From Autumnicola tepida (GTDB lineage: Bacteria > Bacteroidota > Bacteroidia > Flavobacteriales > Flavobacteriaceae), in assembly GCF_031846485.1 (NCBI RefSeq), contig NZ_JAVRHQ010000001.1, positions 248,001 to 312,000 of the forward strand: a stretch of 64,000 bases of DNA, in the 5' to 3' direction. Below the pieces are notes generated by a model that was not told where the DNA came from, made no database searches, and saw nothing but the letters and a program-made list of their open reading frames with translations. Within the stretch, counting starts at the first letter, position 1. Every line of letters starts with the position of its first letter. This document shows positions 34,645-42,763 of this stretch, in pieces. The translations under genes and the position numbers were made by a program.

Positions 34645-35526
34645 TTAAATTTCTCCCGAATGCACCTCCGCACTGCGGTCTATTTTTTTTACAAGTCCCT
34701 GTAGAACTTTTCCCGGGCCTACTTCAGTAAATGTTGTGGCGCCGTCTTTAATCATATTTTGCACAGACTGCGTCCATTTTACCGGGGCAGTAAGCTGAAA
34801 TACCAGGTTCTTCTTAATTTCAGAAGGATCTGTAACCGCGAAGGTGCTCACATTTTGGTAAACTGGGCAAACCGGTTTTCCAAAATTCACTTTTTCAATC
34901 GCATCTGCCAGTTCCTGTCTTGCCGGTTCCATTAAGGGAGAATGGAATGCGCCACCAACCGGCAAAAGCATTGCCCGGCGCGCGCCTTTTTCTTTTAAAG
35001 CTTCACAAGCCTTTTCCACAGCTTCAACTTCTCCTGAAATTACCAGCTGCCCGGGGCAGTTATAATTTGCGGCAACCACCACGCCATCTACATCGGCGCA
35101 TACTGCTTCCACCATTTCATCTTCCAGCCCCAATACAGCAGCCATTGTGGAAGGTTTAACTTCACATGCCTTTTGCATGGCCATGGCCCTCTTATAAACC
35201 AGTTGCAAACCTTCTTCAAAACTTAGCACCTTATTGGCCACAAGGGCAGAGAATTCGCCAAGTGAATGTCCGGCCACCATATCAGGCTTGAATTTATCAC
35301 CCATCACCTGGCTAAGGATAACGGAGTGTAAGAAAACAGCAGGTTGGGTGACTTTGGTTTGTTTCAGGTCTTCTGCAGAACCTTCAAACATCACATCTGT
35401 TATTGAAAATCGAAGAATATTATTTGCCTCATCAAAAAGTTTTTTGGCCGCGGCAGAACTTTCATACAGGTCTTTGCCCATTCCTGAAAACTGCGCACCC
35501 TGGCCTGGAAAAATATATGCATTCAT
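34645..35526 (-). CDS. fabD: malonyl-CoA:ACP transacylase
   Basis: Transfers malonyl from CoA to acyl carrier protein to feed fatty acid elongation. 293 residues: FPGQGAQFSGMG at the N-terminus, active-site serine in VAGHSLGEFSAL, the arginine in KRAMAMQ and the catalytic histidine in GGAFHSPLMEP. No other fab gene is next to it. Confidence 0.96.
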   Translation of the reverse strand: MNAYIFPGQGAQFSGMGKDLYESSAAAKKLFDEANNILRFSITDVMFEGSAEDLKQTKVTQPAVFLHSVILSQVMGDKFKPDMVAGHSLGEFSALVANKVLSFEEGLQLVYKRAMAMQKACEVKPSTMAAVLGLEDEMVEAVCADVDGVVVAANYNCPGQLVISGEVEAVEKACEALKEKGARRAMLLPVGGAFHSPLMEPARQELADAIEKVNFGKPVCPVYQNVSTFAVTDPSEIKKNLVFQLTAPVKWTQSVQNMIKDGATTFTEVGPGKVLQGLVKKIDRSAEVHSGEI

Positions 35527-35615
35527 TGCTTTTAATTTATGAGGCTAAAATAGACAAAAAAAAAGACCTCATAACAATACGATTATTACAAGGCCTTTTC
35601 CTGACAAATACAGAT

Positions 35616-36116
35616 TTAAATATCTAATCTTCCTTTCTCACCAATATCCTTCTGGTCCCCGCCTAATGCCGCAAGTCCCATCTTAAAAAGGGTAATATAT
35701 TTGTTTTGCTTTGAATCCCAGTAGTAAGCTTCCTGTGGGCGAACCTTGATTGCTGAGAGGTTTGGATCATCTGAACCCGAGAACCAGGCATCATCTACTT
35801 TGGAATAAAAATCTTCCAGTGTTTCTTTATCGGTAACAATAGAAGCCTTACCAAAAATGCTTATGAATTCCATGTCTGAAGTATTACTGTAAAGCAGCTG
35901 CACTTCGTCATCCTTGGCAATATCAGCATTATGGTCGCTGGCCATACTGCTCAAAAACCAGATATTGCCGTTACCGTCCACTTTTTTTGTTGACATGGGG
36001 ACCGCACTAACGGGTTTCTGTCCAAGGCCCGTTACCAGAAATCCGGTTTTTATATCATCCACAAGGGAGGTTAATTTTTCTTTTGCTTCCTTTTGATTCA
36101 GGTTTTTCGTGCTCAT
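35616..36116 (-). CDS. pyridoxamine 5'-phosphate oxidase-fold stress protein (general stress protein 26 type)
   Basis: Split-barrel flavin-binding fold of about 166 residues. IWFLSSMASDHNADI and DEVQLLYSNTSDMEFISIFG are typical of GSP26-like proteins, and the C-terminal EAYYWDSKQNKYITLFKMG completes the barrel. The start is ATG 36116 (MSTKNLNQKEAKEK); the frame extends 6 bases to a TTG with no support. No substrate is known; flavin or F420-like cofactor binding is by family. Confidence 0.8.
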   Translation of the reverse strand: MSTKNLNQKEAKEKLTSLVDDIKTGFLVTGLGQKPVSAVPMSTKKVDGNGNIWFLSSMASDHNADIAKDDEVQLLYSNTSDMEFISIFGKASIVTDKETLEDFYSKVDDAWFSGSDDPNLSAIKVRPQEAYYWDSKQNKYITLFKMGLAALGGDQKDIGEKGRLDI

Positions 36117-36217
36117 TTCCAATTTTTTATATGAGCTAATGAAGATAAGAAGCCAAGGGCTGGTTTTGAGCTAACAAACTCCTAAAAGTTAAAACAGCAG
36201 TGTTAAGAACTGTAAAA

Positions 36218-37081
36218 TTAGCGGTAGCGGCGTAAAATATTTTCTACGGAAGCTTTATATCTGGACCCAAAGATATTTAAATGTACCAGCAAATAGTATA
36301 ATTGCCAAAGTGGTACTCTTTCTTCAAAACCTTCGGCTAAAGGAAAATGTTTATGGTAAGCCTGAAACATTCTGGCGTCAAAGCCTCCAAACAGTTTCAT
36401 CATGGCAAGATCCATTTCCCGCGGTGCAAAAGCTACTGCGGGGTCAATAAGAACGGGCATCCCATAGGTACTCGTCATATAATTACCATTCCAGAGATCC
36501 CCATGAATCAAAGCCGGAGCTTCATCAGGAATTATTCCGGAGCAATTTTTAAGAAAGTTGTCCTTATTGCCCAGATCGTAACCTCTGTCTTTAGCCATTT
36601 TAAATTGTGGCTCCAGCCGCTGGTTTACATAAAAATCGGCTGCGGAATTTTCTGCGGAATTATACTGCGGAAGGCTGCCAATGTAATTATCGGTTTCAAA
36701 TCCAAAATTTTCAGCAGAAACCTTGTGCAGTTCTGCCATTTGTTTTCCGAAGATTTTCCAAAAATCTGAAGATTTTTTGCCCGCTTCTAAAAATTCAAGG
36801 ATAAGGTAAGATTGTTCCTCTACTTCACCCCTATGCAGAGTTTTAGGTACTTTAATTATTCCAGATTTTCTAAGGGCGTCCAATCCTGCTTTTTCTGCCT
36901 CGAACATTCCAGGATAACGTGCAGCATCATTAATTTTAATCACCAGTTTATCAGCGGAACCTGTTTCAATCAAAAAAACATCATTTATATCTCCGCCGGA
37001 GAGGGGAGTGGTGTTTTTTACTGAAAACCCATGTGCTTCTCCCGCGGCATTTATTATTTCTGAAAATTTATTTACGCTCAT
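36218..37081 (-). CDS. fructosamine kinase family protein
   Basis: Kinase-like enzyme of the FN3K family, which phosphorylates ketoamine sugars on glycated amines so that they break off. 287 residues from ATG 37081 (MSVNKFSEIINAAGEAHG); a longer frame to 37219 lies within folA. Seen: TPLSGGDINDVFLIET (ATP loop), LVIKINDAARYPGMFEAE (Lys and Glu pair), PALIHGDLWNGNYM (catalytic Asp in HGDLWNGN) and VLIDPAVAFAPREMDLAM (metal-binding DP). Start overlaps the end of folA by 14 bases, so it is translationally coupled to it. Confidence 0.88.
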   Translation of the reverse strand: MSVNKFSEIINAAGEAHGFSVKNTTPLSGGDINDVFLIETGSADKLVIKINDAARYPGMFEAEKAGLDALRKSGIIKVPKTLHRGEVEEQSYLILEFLEAGKKSSDFWKIFGKQMAELHKVSAENFGFETDNYIGSLPQYNSAENSAADFYVNQRLEPQFKMAKDRGYDLGNKDNFLKNCSGIIPDEAPALIHGDLWNGNYMTSTYGMPVLIDPAVAFAPREMDLAMMKLFGGFDARMFQAYHKHFPLAEGFEERVPLWQLYYLLVHLNIFGSRYKASVENILRRYR

Positions 37082-37550
37082 AGGTGATATATGTAAAGGA
37101 ATACTGGTGTTTCGCATCCTTTTCATGAAACTCTTCTGAAGAAACTTTCCATTCTTCCTCGTTGATTTTCGGGAAAAAAGTATCGGCATCAAAAGTGCCA
37201 TGTACGCGGGTGAGTTCAATTTTTTCAGCTTTGTCTATAGCCATTTTATAGATTTCCCCGCCACCTATAATAAACGGCTGCTGATCAGCCTCAGCAGCTT
37301 CCAGGGCTTCTTGTAAAGAATTCACCACTATAGCGCCTTCGGGTTTAAAACTTTGGTTTCGTGTAATTACAATGTGGGTGCGGTTGGGCAGTAGGTTTGG
37401 GAAAGACTCAAACGTCTTGCGGCCCATAATAATATGATGTCCTGAAGTGAGCTTCTTAAAACGCTTAAAATCATCTGGCAGGTGCCATACAAGGTCGTTA
37501 TCTTTTCCCAGGGCATTATTTTCCGCGGCAGCGGCAATCATTGTAAGCAT
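37068..37550 (-). CDS. folA: dihydrofolate reductase
   Basis: NADPH-dependent reduction of dihydrofolate to tetrahydrofolate. 160 residues: IAAAAENNALGKDNDLVWHLPDDF (active-site acid Asp in LPDD), HIIMGRKTFESFP, FIIGGGEIYKMA (NADPH site). thyA, whose reaction makes the dihydrofolate, is 6 kb away in the same window. Middle gene of the 2TM-folA-FN3K operon, 3 bases after the 2TM gene. Confidence 0.95.
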   Translation of the reverse strand: MLTMIAAAAENNALGKDNDLVWHLPDDFKRFKKLTSGHHIIMGRKTFESFPNLLPNRTHIVITRNQSFKPEGAIVVNSLQEALEAAEADQQPFIIGGGEIYKMAIDKAEKIELTRVHGTFDADTFFPKINEEEWKVSSEEFHEKDAKHQYSFTYITYERK

Positions 37551-37553
37551 AAA

Positions 37554-37997
37554 TCAGGTATTATAAGGTTTACGCGGAGTTTCAGGGTCTGTTTTCTCAG
37601 GATGTGAATTTTCAGCTTTTGGCAGCGGATAATCTTTTTCTACCTTGGTCTGCATTTTGGCAATTTTCTCCTTCTGCTTTTTAACCAGGAGTTCCATTTG
37701 CCTGTCCTGCCATTCCTTTCCCATAAAAGTATGGACCACAAAAACATTAAAAAAATGGATTAGGAATATTAGTGCCCATAGAAGCACGGCCCATACAAAC
37801 CAATTATAACCCAGGGGTTTAAAATCTTCCTGGTAGCCAATAACAACGTTTAAAACAATTAGAAAAACAGCTCCTATCAGGAAGATCACAAAATGCTGAA
37901 AAAGCCTTTTCTTTTGCAGGGTTCTTTTACGGGCATATTCATAGAGTTCCCGGTTTTCTGCATCTAGTTTGGAGTTGTTTTTTTTTCTGGACAGCAT
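37554..37997 (-). CDS. 2TM domain-containing membrane protein
   Basis: 147 residues with an N-terminal basic stretch (YEYARKRTLQKKRLFQHF) and two membrane helices (FVIFLIGAVFLIVLNVVIG and WFVWAVLLWALIFLIHFF), the layout of the 2TM family found in Bacteroidota next to histidine kinases or alone. A charged, Pro-rich cytosolic tail follows. The start is ATG 37997 (MLSRKKNNSKLD); upstream extension crosses the -7 element. Function unknown. Confidence 0.8.
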   Translation of the reverse strand: MLSRKKNNSKLDAENRELYEYARKRTLQKKRLFQHFVIFLIGAVFLIVLNVVIGYQEDFKPLGYNWFVWAVLLWALIFLIHFFNVFVVHTFMGKEWQDRQMELLVKKQKEKIAKMQTKVEKDYPLPKAENSHPEKTDPETPRKPYNT

Positions 37998-38021
37998 AAT
38001 TAGGAGTACTTTAGTGTAAAC

Positions 38022-38029
38022 CAAATTTA
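38022..38029 (-). promoter_or_regulatory. -7 element of the 2TM-folA-FN3K operon
   Basis: TAAATTTG on the minus strand, exact TAnnTTTG, 24 bases before ATG 37997. Confidence 0.6.
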
Positions 38030-38059
38030 CAGTTTTTAAAAAAGAATTCCCGCGCACCT

Positions 38060-39142
38060 ATGGATAATTTAAGAAAAGGCTTTCCTGTTTTAAAAAGATA
38101 TACCTATTTGAACACAGCAGCTTCCGGGCTTTTACCAGAAAAAGTTTTTGAATTCCGGCAGAACCATGACCTGGATTTTCTAATTTCTGCCAGCATATTA
38201 AAAGAAAGACAGGGGGGGATTTTAACCGATGTAAGGGAAACCGTTGGCAGGTTTTTTAATTGCGAGGCACATCGTGTGGCACTTGTTCCAAATTTTTCCT
38301 ATGGCTTTAATACGCTCCTGGAGGGTTTTGAAAAACCAAAAAAAGCTTTGTTGCTTAAAGGGGACTATCCCTCTATAAACTGGCCGGTAAAGTCCAGGAA
38401 CTTTGAGATTTTTTATGCGGCCATTAATGAAAATCTTGAGGATAATATCCGCAAAGCTTTAACTGAAAATAAACCGGACTTTTTCGCTTTTAGCATCGTC
38501 CAGTATATCAACGGTGTAAAGTTGAATATCAATTTTATAAGTGAGCTGAAGCAGGAATTCCCCGAAACTCTATTTATAGCAGACGGGACGCAGTACCTGG
38601 GAACTGAAGCTTTTGATTTTGATTCCACGGGAATAGATGTGGTGATTAGCAGCACGTATAAGTGGCTGAATGCCGGCTACGGCAATGGCTTTATCCTCTT
38701 CAATGAAAAAGTGGAAGGGAAAATTGAACCCAAACATCTTGGCTTTGGATCGCTGCAGGGAAAATATAAAGCGCACGAAGGAAATTTTCTGGGCAAGTTT
38801 GAACCCGGCCATCAGGATACCTTAAATTATGGGAGTTTGGCTGTGGCCCTAAGGCTGCTGGAAGAAACCGGAATAAATAAAATTGAAGCGCAGGTTGTCA
38901 AATTAAAGAATTTTGCCTGGCAAAAGTTTGCAGAAATGGGACTTCTTGAAAAATATGTACTGGAGAGAAAAGAACATTCTTCGCTTTTTAATATTAAAGG
39001 AGATGATACACTTTTTCATCACCTTCGGAATAAAGATATTATTACCTCACAAAGAGGGGAAGGCATACGGGTAAGTTTTCATTATTTCAATACCACCGAC
39101 GAAATTGAAGAACTTACAGAGGCTGTTAAAGAAAAGATGTAG
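38060..39142 (+). CDS. class V aminotransferase / cysteine desulfurase-like PLP enzyme
   Basis: 360-residue fold-type I PLP enzyme of the class V group. KRYTYLNTAASGLLP opens the protein, IADGTQYLGTEAFDFD holds the cofactor-binding Asp and Gln, and VISSTYKWLNAGYGNG carries the Schiff-base lysine. It belongs with selenocysteine lyase/desulfurase-like proteins (also the class to which EgtE lyases belong), but no reactive loop cysteine of an NifS/IscS type is seen. Divergent from the 2TM operon. Exact reaction unknown; see findings for a possible link to ergothioneine. Confidence 0.82.
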   Translation: MDNLRKGFPVLKRYTYLNTAASGLLPEKVFEFRQNHDLDFLISASILKERQGGILTDVRETVGRFFNCEAHRVALVPNFSYGFNTLLEGFEKPKKALLLKGDYPSINWPVKSRNFEIFYAAINENLEDNIRKALTENKPDFFAFSIVQYINGVKLNINFISELKQEFPETLFIADGTQYLGTEAFDFDSTGIDVVISSTYKWLNAGYGNGFILFNEKVEGKIEPKHLGFGSLQGKYKAHEGNFLGKFEPGHQDTLNYGSLAVALRLLEETGINKIEAQVVKLKNFAWQKFAEMGLLEKYVLERKEHSSLFNIKGDDTLFHHLRNKDIITSQRGEGIRVSFHYFNTTDEIEELTEAVKEKM

Positions 39143-39314
39143 GTTTCTGTTTTGTAAATCATAAAAGATTTATATCCCATTATTTTTCTTTCGGTAAAAT
39201 ATCATTTCTATTATTAATAATTTCATAAAAGTTATATATCTGGCTGATTTAAGGAAATTTAAATGCATCGTAATTCTTATTTTTACAGCGTTCTAAATAT
39301 AAAATACAACACCT

Positions 39315-39605
39315 ATGCCTATTACAAAACAATATTTAAAGTCCAAGCCGGAGTGTAAGGTTACTTTCAACATTCCTGCTAAAGAAGCCTCCTCAGTTGC
39401 CGTTGCCGGCGATTTTAATGACTGGAAGAAAATGGAATTAAAAAAGCTGAAGAACGGTAACTTTAAAGGCCAGATGAAGCTACCTACAGATAAATCTTAC
39501 GAATTTAAGTACTGTATAGACGGGGAGTGGAAGAATGAAGAAGAAGCTGACCGTTATAACTGGAATGAATACGCGGCAGCTGAGAACTCTGTTCTGGAGC
39601 TTTAA
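39315..39605 (+). CDS. stand-alone CBM48 / isoamylase early-set domain protein
   Basis: 96-residue cytosolic protein consisting only of a glycogen-binding-type beta sandwich: VTFNIPAKEASSVAVAGDFN, DWKKMELKKLKNGNFKG, YEFKYCIDGEWKNEEEADRY. The FNDW and YEFKY...DG segments are those of AMPK/isoamylase N-domains. No catalytic domain is attached, so it probably targets or senses storage polysaccharide. No related enzyme gene is nearby. Confidence 0.85.
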   Translation: MPITKQYLKSKPECKVTFNIPAKEASSVAVAGDFNDWKKMELKKLKNGNFKGQMKLPTDKSYEFKYCIDGEWKNEEEADRYNWNEYAAAENSVLEL

Positions 39606-39624
39606 TTTGCTGGAAATAAATTGA

Positions 39625-39660
39625 ATTGCCGGAGGCGGTATTTTGCCGCTATCCGGTAAT
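39625..39660. terminator. long hairpin between convergent CBM48 and DUF427 genes
   Basis: Outer 9-bp stem ATTGCCGGA / TCCGGTAAT (one G-U pair) continuing after a bulged A into GGCGG / CCGCT with a 7-nt loop. It covers the last codons of the DUF427 gene. T-tracts are poor on both sides, so intrinsic termination is uncertain. Confidence 0.5.
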
Positions 39661-39930
39661 TTCTACTCCGTTCCAAAAGGCAACATAATTTTCAATAGGT
39701 TTTGCTGCATGGCTCGCCTGTGGATAATACCAGGCAGCATCTTCATTAACTTTATCTTTCACCTTTATATTAAAATATGAAGCCTTGCCTTTCCAGGGGC
39801 AGCGGGTGTGAGTCTCACTTTCCTCCAGGTATTCCTGTTTTACAGATGCCATGGGAAAATAATGGTTGTTTTCCACGATTTTAGTCTCATCACTTTCTGC
39901 TATAACAGCATTGTTCCAGATAGCTTTCAT
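39649..39930 (-). CDS. DUF427 domain protein
   Basis: 93 residues, whole length is one DUF427 domain: KAIWNNAVIAESDETKIVE, YFPMASV, THTRCPWKGKASYFNI and AAWYYPQASHAAKPIENYVAFW. The conserved CPWKGKASY core is clear. The fold is a small beta-barrel of unknown activity. Single gene. Confidence 0.88.
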   Translation of the reverse strand: MKAIWNNAVIAESDETKIVENNHYFPMASVKQEYLEESETHTRCPWKGKASYFNIKVKDKVNEDAAWYYPQASHAAKPIENYVAFWNGVEITG

Positions 39931-39980
39931 AATATTTTTTACTTTAGTTTTATGAAAAAAATGCCAGTGAAAAAGTAGGT

Positions 39981-40433
39981 TTACTCCACCAGGATTTGAT
40001 AAACGCCGGTTTCCTCCTGCCGTTCATACTCAGCACCTTCTATTTCCACGCTGTTTATTCTTGTAAAAGAACAGCAATCTTCAGTTACCCTATCGGCGTC
40101 TACGAGCAGGCGAAAAGATACTTCTTCTCCTATTTCAATTAAATAATCTGTGTTTTCGGTTTCCCATCCTATGCTGCCAACCTGAAGTATATTATAGTCA
40201 TTTTCTGAAATAAAAACCACATCCACGTCGGAATCTTCAGACTGGTCGGTAATGGAAATATCCTCTTCCTGAAAGGTACCATTGGTAAACAGGTTCTCAC
40301 CGGAAGTTGCATCTATAAATTCAAATTCAAATGCTTCGGGAGGTGTAAAGCAGGAATAGTCTTCGCAATTACTGTTACTGTCACACGCTGAAAAAAGAAA
40401 AATAAGGCCAGTTAATAAAAGTAATTTCTTCAT
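39981..40433 (-). CDS. hypothetical lipoprotein
   Basis: 150-residue lipoprotein with a clear SPII signal (LIFLFSAC, Cys17). Mature part is acidic and beta-rich, with cysteine pairs (CEDYSCF near the start and DCCSF near residue 117) that may form disulphides. No family recognised. Followed on the same strand by DUF427 and preceded by egtD, with 50-70 bases on each side. Confidence 0.6.
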   Translation of the reverse strand: MKKLLLLTGLIFLFSACDSNSNCEDYSCFTPPEAFEFEFIDATSGENLFTNGTFQEEDISITDQSEDSDVDVVFISENDYNILQVGSIGWETENTDYLIEIGEEVSFRLLVDADRVTEDCCSFTRINSVEIEGAEYERQEETGVYQILVE

Positions 40434-40504
40434 CTATAATTTTATATTTAAGTTGTTACTACTATTTAGATGGAGAACGCGCGAATGGTTGCGTAAAATC
40501 TACA

Positions 40505-41494
40505 CTAATTTTCAGAATCTGCATTAATCCTTTTTCTGAACACGTAATTTTTATAGCAATTTTCATTATCGCTAAAGGCTGTTTCTATTGCCAATCCTGC
40601 TTTTTTAGCAAGCCATTTCACAACCGCATCGTCATATTTCTGAGAGATCTCTGTATGAATAGTTTCCCAGGCTTCCAGGTTTACTTTGAGGTCTAATTTT
40701 TGAATATAGACCTCCTGTGCTTCTTTACTTACCAAAAAACTTTTTGCCGTTCCGGATTCGGGATCGTAGGTTTCCCAGTGTAGAAAAGAATCAGTATTAA
40801 AGTTTCCGGCCAGTTCGGTATTAATCCTTTCCAGAAGGTTCTTGTTGAAAGCTTCGGTAATTCCTGCAGGATCATTGTAGGCGTCCAGGATTTTCTGCGG
40901 ATGCTTTTTCTGATCAAAACCCATAAAAAGCATGTCATCTGAACTCATGGAATTTTGAATATTCTTTAAGAATACTATGGCATCCTTATGCAGTAAATTT
41001 CCAATATTGGAACCTAAGACCATAATAATCTTCTTTCTGGTATTATAATCTGCCAGGCGCTCCAAAGTTTTAAAATAAGTGCCCTGCTGTGTTTTCACCT
41101 TCACTTCAGGTATTTCATCGGCCAGTGCAGCTTCTAACTCATCCAGCACATGCTGGCTTATATCCACAGGCTGATAAGTGAAATCGTATTTTTTTTCAGC
41201 TAAATGGCGCAAAAGTATTTTAGTCTTTTTGCCGTCCCCGGCACCAAGTTCAATAATGTCAAATCCTGAAGCACCGTTAAAGGAATCGGCAATGGCCGCG
41301 GTATGTTCTTCAAAAATTACTTTTTCACAATTGGTCAGGTAGTACTCCGGCATTTCCATGATCTTCTGGAAAAGCTTATCCCCCTTTTCATTATAAATGT
41401 ATTTTGAAAGCAGATATTTGGGAAAACTCGTTAAGCCTTTATAAGTGTCTTCTGCAAAGGCAGTGTCGAAATCGGTCATTGGTGTGGACATCAT
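40505..41494 (-). CDS. egtD: L-histidine N-alpha-methyltransferase (EgtD)
   Basis: Makes hercynine (N,N,N-trimethylhistidine) from histidine and SAM, the first committed step of ergothioneine synthesis. 329 residues: YLTNCEKVIFEEHTAAIA, SAM site IIELGAGDGKKTKILLRHL, YQPVDIS, VLGSNIGNLL and the C-terminal FLVSKEAQEVY and ISQKYDD that close the histidine pocket in EgtD. Starts 6 bases after the egtB stop. Confidence 0.92.
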   Translation of the reverse strand: MMSTPMTDFDTAFAEDTYKGLTSFPKYLLSKYIYNEKGDKLFQKIMEMPEYYLTNCEKVIFEEHTAAIADSFNGASGFDIIELGAGDGKKTKILLRHLAEKKYDFTYQPVDISQHVLDELEAALADEIPEVKVKTQQGTYFKTLERLADYNTRKKIIMVLGSNIGNLLHKDAIVFLKNIQNSMSSDDMLFMGFDQKKHPQKILDAYNDPAGITEAFNKNLLERINTELAGNFNTDSFLHWETYDPESGTAKSFLVSKEAQEVYIQKLDLKVNLEAWETIHTEISQKYDDAVVKWLAKKAGLAIETAFSDNENCYKNYVFRKRINADSEN

Positions 41495-41500
41495 AATGTT

Positions 41501-42664
41501 TTATCTGGCTAATCTCAGGCCTGTGAACTGCCATCTTAGGTGAGGGTGGAAAAAATTTCTGTAAGTTGGGCGGGTGTGTTTTTCTGAAGTGGCCACGGAG
41601 CCTCCGCGAAGTACTTTCTGGCTCACCATAAATTTGCCATTATATTCTCCTAAAGCGCCTTCTGCGGTCTTAAAATTGGGATAAGGAGAATAAGCACTTT
41701 CTGTCCATTCCCAGCGGCTGCCCCATTTAAAGCTGCTTTGAGCGATTTCCCATTCAGCTTCAGTAGGCAAACGCTGGCCTTTCCATTGGGCATAAGCGAA
41801 GGCCTCAAAATAAGAAATATGGCTCACCGGGGCATCAGGAATAAGAGAAATCATTCCGCCAAGCGTATATTGATGCCAGTCTCCGTTAATTTTATGCCAG
41901 TAGGAAGGTGAAGAAATATTATGGGTGTTTTTCCAGTCCCAGCCTTCCGCATGCCATAAAAGAACATCATCATAGCCACCGGTTTCAATAAATTCGATAT
42001 ACTCTTTATTGGTAACCAGTTTGTTGGATATCTCATAATCGTTGAGGTAAACTTTATGGACTCCCAGCTCATTGTCATAACAGAAATCCTCAGATTTATG
42101 CCCCACCTCGTACACCCCTTCTTCAATTTTTAACCAGTTTGCCTGGAAATCCTGGATGGGGTTTTCTTCAAATTGCTTGTTATAAACCGGGAAAAGAGGG
42201 TTGTTGCCTAAAATATATTTGATATCGGTGAGCAGTAATTCCTGATGTTGTTTTTCGTGATGGCAGCCAATTTCAATTATGCCGCATAGTTCTTCTGAAA
42301 TTTTCTGGTGCTCCAGAAGCTCCGCCATGGCTTTGGTGACATAATTTCTATATTCATAAACCCAGGCAACAGTAGGCCGGGAAAGATTTCCGCGATCTGT
42401 ACGGATTACTTTTTCACCCACGCTTTCGTAGTAGCTGTTAAAAACATACGCCGAATGCTTATCAAAAAGCTGGTAGTTTTCGGCATATTCCTTCAGCACA
42501 AATTCTTCAAAAAACCAGGTGGTATGTCCTAAATGCCATTTTGGAGGAGAAACATCCTCCACAGGTTGTACTACATAATCTTCAGTTTCCAGAAAAGAAC
42601 AAATAAGTTCGCTATGAGCTCTTGTCTCTTTAAATAATGATGATAATTCGTTTTGTGAAAGCAT
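41501..42664 (-). CDS. egtB: ergothioneine biosynthesis sulfoxide synthase EgtB
   Basis: Iron enzyme that joins a thiol (gamma-Glu-Cys or cysteine) to hercynine using O2. DinB-like N-terminal half has iron ligands His47 (HLGHTTWFFE) and the HX3HXE site His136/His140/Glu142 (HHEKQHQE); the C-terminal half is a SUMF1/FGE fold (LPTEAEWEIAQ, WEWTESAYSPYP, LRGGSVAT, RNFFHPHLRWQFTGLRLAR). 387 residues from ATG 42664 (MLSQNELSSLF); the longer GTG-started frame overlaps its promoter and is rejected. egtD is 6 bases downstream. Confidence 0.93.
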   Translation of the reverse strand: MLSQNELSSLFKETRAHSELICSFLETEDYVVQPVEDVSPPKWHLGHTTWFFEEFVLKEYAENYQLFDKHSAYVFNSYYESVGEKVIRTDRGNLSRPTVAWVYEYRNYVTKAMAELLEHQKISEELCGIIEIGCHHEKQHQELLLTDIKYILGNNPLFPVYNKQFEENPIQDFQANWLKIEEGVYEVGHKSEDFCYDNELGVHKVYLNDYEISNKLVTNKEYIEFIETGGYDDVLLWHAEGWDWKNTHNISSPSYWHKINGDWHQYTLGGMISLIPDAPVSHISYFEAFAYAQWKGQRLPTEAEWEIAQSSFKWGSRWEWTESAYSPYPNFKTAEGALGEYNGKFMVSQKVLRGGSVATSEKHTRPTYRNFFHPHLRWQFTGLRLAR

Positions 42665-42696
42665 AAAAAAGAGTGACACTTTAGAGGGTGCCACTC
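42665..42696 (-). terminator. terminator of the TonB-C-like gene, abutting the egtB start
   Basis: 9-bp stem GAGTGGCAC / GTGTCACTC (one G-U pair), 8-nt loop, then six T residues that run straight into the egtB ATG. It lies 68 bases after the stop of the upstream gene on the same strand. Confidence 0.75.
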
Positions 42697-42703
42697 AAAT
42701 TTA
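42696..42703 (-). promoter_or_regulatory. -7 element of egtB-egtD
   Basis: TAAATTTG on the minus strand, exact TAnnTTTG, touching the first base of the terminator hairpin and 31 bases from ATG 42664. Transcription would start inside the hairpin's left arm. Confidence 0.6.
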
Positions 42704-42763
42704 CACTTTTTTACTAATGCCAAAAATTAACGCTAGTTAAGGCAAAGTTAAAGTACGCCAGCT

